From DATKXO01 sp035528995 (GTDB taxonomy: Bacteria > Planctomycetota > Phycisphaerae > UBA1845), in the NCBI GenBank assembly GCA_035528995.1, contig DATKXO010000019.1, positions 1 through 19,422 of the forward strand: a stretch of DNA of 19,422 bases. Reading direction: 5' to 3'. Shown here piece after piece: positions 7,246-14,026 of the stretch; positions within the stretch are counted from its first letter, which is position 1; the number at the start of each line of letters is the position of its first letter. The notes below the pieces were generated by a model. That model did no database searches. It was not told the origin of the DNA and saw only the letters and a list, made by a program, of their open reading frames with translations. The translations under genes and the position numbers were made by a program.

Positions 7246-8556
7246 TCAGGGCCGGGCGGCATCGCGGTCCGCACCTTCATGTTGTTCGATGATGCTGTCC
7301 ACATAGGAGAGTGGGTATCGCTTCATACGCACGATGGTCCCGCGGTAGCCCTCGGCGTTGACGTGCGGGCTGAGGAACTCCCACACGATCTCGCCGTCGG
7401 GGGTCACCTCGAAGGCCTGGCCGTTATCGGAGTTGGCGATCAGGGTGTTGCCGTTCGCCAGGCGCTGGCTGGAGCCGCGGCTCTTGGTGTAGAAGTCGGT
7501 CGGCTCGGGGGCCCGGTACTCCCAGACGATGGTTTCGGTCAGCGGATCGAGTTCGATGACCCGCGACCAGCCGCGGCCCAGGCCGTTGTCGAACAGAAGG
7601 ATGTTCCCGCTGTCCAGCAGGGTGGCGTCGTGCGGCCCCGATATCTCGCCCTGCCCCCAGGCCCAGACCAGTTCCTTCTTGTCCCAGTCGATCACCGCGA
7701 TGGTGTCCTGGTGCCGGCTGCAGATGAGCACGTTGCCCGAGGCGTAGATCGGATGCCTGGGCTCGAGGTCGGGACGCCGTATCCATTCCACGGAGTTGCA
7801 ATGGAACAGGTCAATTATCCACTGGCGGGTCTTCGGCGCGACCGGTTGAAAGGTGAAAAGGTCGGGGCGTGCCCCGCAGACGTCCAAAAGCGAGCAGTGG
7901 TCTACGACTTGGCCATCGGCGGACAGCAGGGTCAGTTCGTTGTCGCGAATGTCCACGTTCAGGGAGATGGCCGCGCTGCGGCGGCGCCGGGTGACGAACG
8001 TCAGAATCCCGCCGTCGGGTGTCCATTCGGCGTCGTGGTGGGCCGGGATGGTCTTCTTCCACAGAACCCGCCCCTCCCATGAGAGCCGCAGGACGAAACG
8101 GCCCACGTCGTCGGCCATCGCGCGGTCATCGTCGATCCGGTCGCGACCGACCACCAACAGGTCGCCGTTGGGGAGAAGCCTGCAATTGGTCCAATGGCGC
8201 CCGGGGTGCTCCCAGAAACGGATCACCTCGCCCCGGGCGTCGATCAGGCTGGCCGAGCAGAGCTTGTGGCTGCTGTACAGGTTGTATCCAGGGCAGGATC
8301 GCTGGGCATCGAAGCGTACCACGCCCGACTCTCCCTCGTCGGCCTTCTGGCTGGAGAATCCCACGTACGGCAGGGAGCGCAGGCGGTCGATGTTGGCGGC
8401 CTGAGTGTCTTGGGTCTCTTTGGCGATTGGCGCGGAGTCGCCGTCGGGCCGCTCGGGTTTGCATCCGGCTGTGCCCGTCACTTCCAGCACGGCCATCAAC
8501 CACAGCGCCGGCGCCCACGGGCGGTACCAGGCCCCAGAGTCTGCACTTCGGTTCAC
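7246..8556 (-). CDS. Arylsulfotransferase-like (ASST family) lipoprotein
   Basis: A 436-residue protein with a lipobox GTAGC (Cys32) and then a beta-propeller-like series of repeats. The blades show patterns such as LLPNGDLLVVGRD, WTPDGGILTF, SGPHDATLLDSGNILLFDNG and RLANGNTLIANSDNG, followed by EVTPDGEIVWEF, typical of the arylsulfotransferase family. His residues that could be catalytic lie at H252 (LFHCNSVEWI) and H309 (GPHD). Characterised members move sulfate between phenolic compounds without PAPS; planctomycete members are mostly uncharacterised and may act on other substrates. Start is GTG at 8556 with a perfect AGGAGG 6 bases upstream. The last ~65 codons have a degenerate duplicate just upstream at 8600-8797, showing that a second copy once existed. 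The gene ends 5 bases before the next one. Confidence 0.85.
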   Translation of the reverse strand: MNRSADSGAWYRPWAPALWLMAVLEVTGTAGCKPERPDGDSAPIAKETQDTQAANIDRLRSLPYVGFSSQKADEGESGVVRFDAQRSCPGYNLYSSHKLCSASLIDARGEVIRFWEHPGRHWTNCRLLPNGDLLVVGRDRIDDDRAMADDVGRFVLRLSWEGRVLWKKTIPAHHDAEWTPDGGILTFVTRRRRSAAISLNVDIRDNELTLLSADGQVVDHCSLLDVCGARPDLFTFQPVAPKTRQWIIDLFHCNSVEWIRRPDLEPRHPIYASGNVLICSRHQDTIAVIDWDKKELVWAWGQGEISGPHDATLLDSGNILLFDNGLGRGWSRVIELDPLTETIVWEYRAPEPTDFYTKSRGSSQRLANGNTLIANSDNGQAFEVTPDGEIVWEFLSPHVNAEGYRGTIVRMKRYPLSYVDSIIEQHEGADRDAARP

Positions 8557-8560
8557 GACG

Positions 8561-8568
8561 CTCCTCCT
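8561..8568 (-). promoter_or_regulatory. Strong ribosome binding site deciding the GTG start of the arylsulfotransferase gene
   Basis: The minus strand reads GAGGAGG, then about 6 bases, then GTG at 8556. This fixes a non-ATG start that includes a complete signal peptide and lipobox. Confidence 0.65.
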
Positions 8569-8576
8569 CGGCTTGC

Positions 8577-8593
8577 GCGGGCGACTTGCCCGC
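8577..8593 (-). terminator. Hairpin after the arylsulfotransferase remnant
   Basis: A perfect 6-bp stem, GCGGGC/GCCCGC with a 5-base loop, lies 7 bases past the stop of the remnant and just before the ribosome site of the intact gene. There is no T-run, so it may be a leftover terminator, a processing site or chance. Confidence 0.3.
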
Positions 8594-8599
8594 CGTTGG

Positions 8600-8797
8600 T
8601 CAGGGGGCTACTCCCCCGGCCTGTTCGCGGCCCTCATGGTGCCTGATGATCCGGTCCACGTAGGAGAGCTTGTATCGCTTCATGCGCACGATGGTCCGGC
8701 GGTCGCCCCGGGCGATGACGTACGGGTTGAGGGACTGCCACACGATCTCGCCGGCGGGGCCGCGCCCGCACTCCGTTATCGGAACCCAAGGTCCACT
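8600..8797 (-). pseudogene. Remnant of a second arylsulfotransferase-like gene (3' end only, frameshifted)
   Basis: The minus strand encodes GEIVWQSLNPYVIARGD and then TIVRMKRYKLSYVD, ending at TGA 8602-8600. This aligns closely with GEIVWEFLSPHVNAEG and TIVRMKRYPLSYVD at the C-terminus of the intact gene 7246-8556. Further upstream the copy still reads LGSDNG in another frame. Between SDNG and GEIVW the copy has 23 bases where the intact gene has 28, so a net loss of 5 bases breaks the frame. The homology ends about 15 bases before the stop of the spermidine-synthase-like gene. No start codon or ribosome site belongs to it. It is a duplicated and mostly deleted paralogue, not a functional gene. 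Confidence 0.8.
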
Positions 8798-8810
8798 TGA
8801 TCGCCGCTTT

Positions 8811-11627
8811 TCAGCTATCCGGCGGGGGCTCCTCGCTCAACTCCAGGGTGCCGACCGACTTAGCCAAGACGGGCGGCAGTTCCTGTGACCTCCACTGCTG
8901 TCGCTGGTCCGTTAAGTCTCTCTCCTTGGCGCGAATCCACTCCTGCAGCAGCGGGTCCACGAATGGCAGCACGCCATCGTGAATCGCCTTGTGGCCACCG
9001 AGGACGGTCTCCAACGTGACCGGGTCGGTCGGGGCCAGGGCGTAGGCCTCGTGCAGCCGTTCGATGGCTTCGCGCCAGTCTTCGGCCGCGGCGGCGACCA
9101 GGCCGCGTCTGCGCAGATCGCGACTTCGCCGGAGCACATCCATGGCCCGGGCCAGGCGGTCGCGTTCCTCATCCGGACCGTCGGCGACGACCAAGTGCTT
9201 GAAGGGGCTGACCGAGTGGTCGTGCAGCAGGCTGAGCGTCCGGGAGTAGGCCGCGATCTTGGTCCAGACGTAGGCCGGCGCCGAGAACTCGAGTCTGGCG
9301 TTGTCGTCGGTATTGAGCGGTCCGTCGCCGACCACTTGGGCGACCGCCGTGTCATCGACAAGCAGTCGGCCCAGCAGGTGTTCGAGGCGGTACGCGCCGA
9401 TGCGGGCCAAGTCGCGCTTGACCCAGGGGGTTTCGAGTCGGCGTTGCCAGTAGCTCAGCGGACGGACCTGGGGCTCGTTGGAAGCGATGAAGAGGTAGTC
9501 GTTGGGGGCCATCTCCCAGATGGTGACGAAGGGCATGACCTCATCCAGGGTCCGGATGACCATCTGGAAGTCCTCGGTGGACATGGCGTAGGCTTCCAGC
9601 CAGATTCCCAGGACGCCGCCGGGATTCAATCGGCTCTTGCAGAGCTCGAAGAACTCGCGGGTGAAGAGGTTGCCCACTCCGGCGAGCCAGGGGTTGGACG
9701 GCATGGAGGAGATGACGTCGTAGCGTTTTTCGGTGAGCAGCAGGTGGTTTCGGCCGTCGGCCCGGATGGTGTTGACCCGGGAGTTGTGCTGGGCGTCGTA
9801 GGTCCAGTCGGAGAACAGCTCGGCGGCCTCGAGCACGGCGTCGGATATCTCGACGGAGTCGATCGACTCGACCCGTGGGTGACAGGCGATGGCACCGAGG
9901 GTCAAGCCGGCCCCCAGGCCCAGGGTCATGACCTGGCGGGGGTTCCGGCACATCATCACCGGCAGGTGGCCGGCCAGCAGCATGTTGGGTGCGTCGCCGA
10001 TGCTGTTGCTGGCGTCCGGCTTGCTGTTGACGCGTATGGTCAGGAAGTCGTCCTGGCGGGTGACGGACACGTTGGCGTCGATGCCCTCCCGGTAGAATTC
10101 GACCTGCATGTCGGAGGTGACGGCGGCGTCGGATCGGAAATTGGCCCGGACGAAGTCGGGCGTGTGCCAGGGTCGGGTGAGGAGGGGGTAGGACACGGCG
10201 GTGGCCACGATGCCCGCGACCCACAGACCGAGGACCGCCGTCCGCCGCCGCCAGGACGCGGAGATCAGAATCAGACCCAGTACCAGGTTGAGCACCACCG
10301 CGACGACGATCGAACGCTGTACGCCCAAGTGAGCGGCGGGGATCATAAGGAAGCCGGCAAAGAAGGAACCGATCACGGTGCCGACGGTGTTGGCGGTGTA
10401 GGCCCGTCCGATGGCCCGTCCGGCGTCGGCGACGCCGCGGGCGAACGATCGGGTGATGAGCGGCATGATGGCGCCCATCAGGAGGGTGGGGACCAGCACG
10501 AGGACCATCACCAGGACAAACTCGGTCAGCCGCAGGATGTCGAACTGGCCGTGCAGCCGCAGCATGATCCAGCGGACGACGTGTGGCATGAGGGCCATGG
10601 CCGGCACCACGACCGCCCCGCCGAGGGCGATGCCGATCTCGCAGAGTCCGAATCCCAACACGGGGTTGCGAATGCGATCCACCCACTTGCCCATGAGCAT
10701 GCTGCCGATGGCCAGCCCGAGGATGAAGGCGCCCAGGATGCAGGTGAAGGCGTAGGTGTGGGCGCCGAAGAGGGTGATGAGCACTCGCGTCCAGCAGATC
10801 TGGTAGACCATGGCCGCGAAGCCGGAGATGCCATAGGCGATCAGCAGCAGCCAGGCATAAGAAAGTCCCACGGCGTCTCCGGGCTGGGCCAGTGCGTCCG
10901 GCGCAGCGGGCGGCAGTTGTCGATGAGCGTCTGTTTCCCGGGTGCTGGTAGCGGGCTCCTGTGATTCCCGAAGGAGGAGAATGGCGACCAGGCCCACGGT
11001 GACGTTGATGGCCGCCGCCACCAGGGTGGTGAAGAAGAAGCCGATGGCCGGCAGGAGGATGAGTCCGGCGCCGAGCGTCCCACAGACGGCGCCGAAGGCG
11101 TTGATGCCGTACAGCAGGGCCACGGGACGGCCGACCGAGCCTTCCCGGTTGGCGAGGTACTGGATGACCAGTGGCAGGGTGGCCCCCATGAGGGTGGTTG
11201 GGATGAGCAGATAGAGCGTGCTGACCACGAATCGGACGGCGGTCAGCATGGCGAAGTTGGATTCACCGAACTGGTACAGCCAGTGATACAGAGGCATGGC
11301 CCCGCCCAGCAGGAGGGGCAGTAGCAGGGCGTAGAGCCCGATGCATATTTCGAGAACGCCGTAGACCACGGCCGGGCGACGGATGCGGTGGGACACCCGC
11401 CCGCCGATGTAGGCACCGAGGGCCAAACCGCTCATGAAAGCGACCAGCACGGTTGCGATGGCGAAGGTGGTGGCCCCCATGACGAAGACGAGATGTCGCG
11501 ACCAGACGACCTCGTAGATCAGGCCGCAGGCTCCGGAGCCGAAGAACAAGGGCAGCAGGATCGACTCCACGTCCGGGGAACGTGCGGGGGCAGTGGTCTG
11601 TGGCGTGGTGGTTGCGACCGTATCCAT
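8811..11627 (-). CDS. Fused MFS-type membrane protein / spermidine synthase-like protein
   Basis: A 938-residue protein in three parts. Residues from about 25 to 490 are strongly hydrophobic with many membrane segments in two related halves: FGSGACGLIYEVVWSR at the start of one and GISGFAAMVYQICWTR at the start of the other. Each half also carries the turn TLLMGAxxPL or TTLMGATLPL. Residues from about 500 to 760 form a spermidine-synthase-like Rossmann domain: LGLGAGLTLGAIACHP near 567 replaces the GGGDG nucleotide-binding motif, and SSMPSNPWLAGVGNLFT near 640 is typical of this fused family. The tail (from about 820) holds a TPR-like stretch with DWREAIERLHEAYALAP. Soluble relatives move aminopropyl groups to polyamines; the function of the fused form is not established. 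Start ATG 11627 has GGGAGAA about 11 bases upstream. It heads the cluster of envelope-modification genes. Confidence 0.87.
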   Translation of the reverse strand: MDTVATTTPQTTAPARSPDVESILLPLFFGSGACGLIYEVVWSRHLVFVMGATTFAIATVLVAFMSGLALGAYIGGRVSHRIRRPAVVYGVLEICIGLYALLLPLLLGGAMPLYHWLYQFGESNFAMLTAVRFVVSTLYLLIPTTLMGATLPLVIQYLANREGSVGRPVALLYGINAFGAVCGTLGAGLILLPAIGFFFTTLVAAAINVTVGLVAILLLRESQEPATSTRETDAHRQLPPAAPDALAQPGDAVGLSYAWLLLIAYGISGFAAMVYQICWTRVLITLFGAHTYAFTCILGAFILGLAIGSMLMGKWVDRIRNPVLGFGLCEIGIALGGAVVVPAMALMPHVVRWIMLRLHGQFDILRLTEFVLVMVLVLVPTLLMGAIMPLITRSFARGVADAGRAIGRAYTANTVGTVIGSFFAGFLMIPAAHLGVQRSIVVAVVLNLVLGLILISASWRRRTAVLGLWVAGIVATAVSYPLLTRPWHTPDFVRANFRSDAAVTSDMQVEFYREGIDANVSVTRQDDFLTIRVNSKPDASNSIGDAPNMLLAGHLPVMMCRNPRQVMTLGLGAGLTLGAIACHPRVESIDSVEISDAVLEAAELFSDWTYDAQHNSRVNTIRADGRNHLLLTEKRYDVISSMPSNPWLAGVGNLFTREFFELCKSRLNPGGVLGIWLEAYAMSTEDFQMVIRTLDEVMPFVTIWEMAPNDYLFIASNEPQVRPLSYWQRRLETPWVKRDLARIGAYRLEHLLGRLLVDDTAVAQVVGDGPLNTDDNARLEFSAPAYVWTKIAAYSRTLSLLHDHSVSPFKHLVVADGPDEERDRLARAMDVLRRSRDLRRRGLVAAAAEDWREAIERLHEAYALAPTDPVTLETVLGGHKAIHDGVLPFVDPLLQEWIRAKERDLTDQRQQWRSQELPPVLAKSVGTLELSEEPPPDS

Positions 11628-11867
11628 GGGGTGTCATTTCTCCCGGGGGGAACGGTCCGCCCGGGAGAGGAAAGCCGCCCCGGCGTGCAAGAGCCGGGCG
11701 ACCGGGCCTGGCGGACACAGCGGCCACTCCGCGGCCCGCCGGTTGATAGAATAGGGAACCTTAGCAGACGGCCGGTAGGGCTGCAACGCGAGCGGCGCTG
11801 GCGCGTGGACATTGGGCGCGTTGAGCAGACCGGCCCGGGTGGGCCGTTGGACTGCCGGCGCGGAGGG
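11628..11867. other. Intergenic region ahead of the fused MFS/spermidine synthase gene
   Basis: 240 bases without a convincing gene. Apart from the hairpin at 11831-11846 it has an AT-richer patch near 11745-11765, which may contain the promoter of the downstream gene, but no clean -35/-10 pair stands out. Confidence 0.4.
11831..11846 (-). terminator. Hairpin downstream of the TerB-like gene
   Basis: A 6-bp perfect stem, CGGCCC/GGGCCG with a 4-base loop, lies 21 bases past the stop of the small membrane protein gene. There is no following T-run on the minus strand, so this is only a possible terminator. Confidence 0.3.
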
Positions 11868-12275
11868 CTAGTTCACCACCAGCGTGGTGAGGATGACGTG
11901 GAGCAGCAACGCGGCAGCCACGGCAATCAGCAGTTTGAGCGTTATCGGCCAACCGCGGGCCGGCGCACGACCGGCGAGCAGTCGCAGCCTGGGCGCTCCC
12001 ATGGCGTGCGGATCGGCCGGCCGAACGGCCGCTTGGGCGCGCACGGCCTCCTGGATCAGTTCGCCCGCTTCGGTGGCCGACAACTGCAAAGACGCGGCGT
12101 AGCGGACCAGCTTCCGGCGGCGGCGCACGGAGAGTTCGCCGTCAGCCAGTTCGTGGCGGACCATCTCCCGAAAGATGTCGTGGATCTGGTAGCGGGCCAA
12201 GGGACGCCGGCGAGGCGGTCCATCGATGAGTTGGTTGAGCGGGTCCGGCCCCCAATCGGGATTGATCAAATGCAT
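11868..12275 (-). CDS. Small TerB-like membrane-anchored protein
   Basis: A 135-residue protein. Residues about 25-80 (IHDIFREMVRHELADGELSV, then RRRRKLVRYAASLQLS) resemble the helical TerB-like pattern in which an acidic 'ADGxLsxxE' turn is followed by helices ending 'LgLsxxEaxxLI'. The usual acidic residue after the turn is replaced by Arg, so metal binding is doubtful. A basic linker follows, and residues about 113-133 form a single membrane helix at the C-terminus (LKLLIAVAAALLLHVILTTL), placing the main domain in the cytoplasm as a tail-anchored protein. The start is well supported: GGAGGTG lies about 5 bases before the ATG at 12275. It sits 164 bases after the metalloprotease gene. The function is unknown, and the TerB resemblance is by pattern only. 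Confidence 0.65.
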   Translation of the reverse strand: MHLINPDWGPDPLNQLIDGPPRRRPLARYQIHDIFREMVRHELADGELSVRRRRKLVRYAASLQLSATEAGELIQEAVRAQAAVRPADPHAMGAPRLRLLAGRAPARGWPITLKLLIAVAAALLLHVILTTLVVN

Positions 12276-12439
12276 CGCTTCACCTCCGGTACATCAAGGG
12301 TATGCCGGCGGTGAGGCGATTTCAGTGAAGGTCGGCGTGTCCGGCGCGGTTATCGCGGTCCCGGGTTCATCCGGCGCCGGGGGCGGGTTTCTTATCAGAC
12401 AGGCGGGCGTGTTTTTCTGCGGGGGGCACCGGCCGATAG
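12276..12439. other. Intergenic region between the metalloprotease and TerB-like genes
   Basis: 164 bases with imperfect GC-rich inverted repeats (TCCGGCGC copies near 12338 and 12370) and the strong ribosome site of the downstream gene. I see no clear terminator or promoter. Confidence 0.35.
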
Positions 12440-13837
12440 CTACAGCAAGCCCAGGATTTCCTCGAGCAGGGTGAGAGCGTCCTGGCCGCCGAGAGGAAAG
12501 ACGTCTGGGTCCAGATCGGCGGTGGTGAAGTCCTGGTCGGTCAGGAAGGCATCTGGCGGTGCGGAGGTGTCCATGATCGCCAGCGGATCGTGCACGTGCT
12601 CGAGACCCAGGAGGTGACCGATCTCGTGCGAGGCGATGTTGCCGATGGCCAAGCCGAGCTCCTCGGGACTGATCGGCTCGCGGAACTGGTCCGGGGTGAA
12701 GGACTCGGTGTAGACGATGGCGTTGTCGGCGGGGTCATGGTTGTAGGCGTCCACCTGGTCGGCGATGCCGTAGGCCACGCGGCTGAAACCGCCGAAGTAG
12801 ATGGTCGAGTGCGGGTCGCCCGGGGGGGCGTCGACGTCGGAGTGCAGCAGGGTGAGGTCCAGACCTTCGAAGTTCTCCTGGATGGTGTCGATGATGTTCG
12901 ACTTGACCACACCGGTGTGCCCTTCATAGGCGGGATCGACGTCGGCCGCGTCGAAGGCGTTCAACTCGACGGGGGCCTGTAGATAGGGGTCCCAGGCCTG
13001 GCCGCCGTCGAAGTTCAGGAAGACGACCTGCCCGTCGGCGGCGGGCAGCTCGCCGGCTCGCTCGACCCGGACATTCAAACGGTACTCACTCGGGCCGACG
13101 AAAACCGTCGCGTAGGTGACGGCCAGGAAGTAGCTGGCCGATTCGTGGCGGATGACCTCGTCCACGCCGGAATCGACGTCGGCCACGAAGCCGAACAGGT
13201 CGTCGCTGCGGATGAAGAGGTTGCCTTCCTCGTCGAACACGGCCATGAGGACGTCGGGGAAGCGGCTGGTGGCGGTCACCTCCACGATCAGCCGGTCGCC
13301 GGCGGAGAACGGGCCGAGGTCGAAGACGTCGATGTCGTCGGAGCTGCCGACCGAGCCGGTCAGCTCCAGGGTGTCCGCCTGGCCGAGCTGGGCGGACGTA
13401 GCGCCCTCGAATGTGTCGTTGGGTTCGGCTTCGGCGACCTCGCGGCCGTTGGAGTCCGGCGGTTCCTCTCCGTTGCCGTCATCCGTGTCGCCGTCGGGCT
13501 GCTCGTCGTCATCGGTTGCGGCTGGGATGGTGGGCTCGGCGTCTTCTCCGTCGTCCAACCCGTCGCCGTCGCTGTCGCGAGCCAGCGGAGACGTGCCCAT
13601 CCCGACCTCGGCGCCGTCGGAGAGGCCGTCGCCGTCGGTGTCGGCCAGTTCGGGATCGGTTCCGAGCGATCGTTCGGCGGTGTCGGTCAAGCCGTCACCG
13701 TCGGTGTCTGGATTGACGGGCTGTCCTCCGCCACCGCCGGACTTGGTGGCCTGGCAACCGGCCACGAGAAGGGCGAGCAAGCACAACGACATCGCGATTC
13801 TCAGAACGCACGTGTTTTGTCTGTGTTCGTGCCGCAT
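12440..13837 (-). CDS. Matrixin-like zinc metalloprotease lipoprotein with thrombospondin type-3-like calcium repeats
   Basis: A 465-residue protein starting at ATG 13837, which opens a complete lipoprotein signal (LALLVAGC); a longer frame to 13996 adds 53 residues of non-signal-like sequence and is rejected. After a Gly-rich linker, residues about 42-100 carry three Asp-rich repeats of the DTDGDGLTD type with spacing like thrombospondin type-3 or EF-hand-like calcium repeats. An acidic linker follows. Residues about 135-255 resemble a bacterial pre-peptidase (PPC) beta domain (EAEPNDTFEGA, SVGSSDDIDVF). The C-terminal zincin domain has HEIGHLLGLEH (His404, His408, His414 as zinc ligands, Glu405 as catalytic base), with a Met (Met422) eight residues later in AIMD, the spacing seen in matrixins. 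The likely location is the outer surface or periplasm, anchored by lipid. The substrate is unknown. Confidence 0.87.
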   Translation of the reverse strand: MRHEHRQNTCVLRIAMSLCLLALLVAGCQATKSGGGGGQPVNPDTDGDGLTDTAERSLGTDPELADTDGDGLSDGAEVGMGTSPLARDSDGDGLDDGEDAEPTIPAATDDDEQPDGDTDDGNGEEPPDSNGREVAEAEPNDTFEGATSAQLGQADTLELTGSVGSSDDIDVFDLGPFSAGDRLIVEVTATSRFPDVLMAVFDEEGNLFIRSDDLFGFVADVDSGVDEVIRHESASYFLAVTYATVFVGPSEYRLNVRVERAGELPAADGQVVFLNFDGGQAWDPYLQAPVELNAFDAADVDPAYEGHTGVVKSNIIDTIQENFEGLDLTLLHSDVDAPPGDPHSTIYFGGFSRVAYGIADQVDAYNHDPADNAIVYTESFTPDQFREPISPEELGLAIGNIASHEIGHLLGLEHVHDPLAIMDTSAPPDAFLTDQDFTTADLDPDVFPLGGQDALTLLEEILGLL

Positions 13838-14026
13838 GAGATGCCATCCCTTTTCTGGTGTGTGCCGAATCTGCTGCGAGCTCGTTCCGGACCAACCGTC
13901 AGCGCATTCGTGCGCTTCAGGATCCGCGCCGTGCCGGACGCACAGGCGCCAATCAGTATGCAGATTACCACGTGTCTCGCCAGTGCTTTCCGGCACATGT
14001 ATCCGGAGCCAGCCGTGCCCGGCTGG
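13838..14026. other. Intergenic region upstream of the metalloprotease
   Basis: 189 bases between the M50 protease stop and the metalloprotease start. The minus strand has AT-richer sequence around 13955-13985 with a TGGTAATCT stretch that could be an extended -10, but no matching -35. An in-frame extension of the metalloprotease reading frame crosses it without coding character. Confidence 0.35.

Noticed and set aside
8979..10964. 661-codon plus-strand open frame
   Set aside because: It lies wholly antisense to the fused MFS/spermidine synthase gene; its His/Asp/Gly-rich composition is a mirror of the real codon usage.
13838..13996. 53-residue N-terminal extension of the metalloprotease
   Set aside because: It would bury the lipoprotein signal peptide more than 50 residues inside the protein; the ATG at 13837 opens a normal signal.
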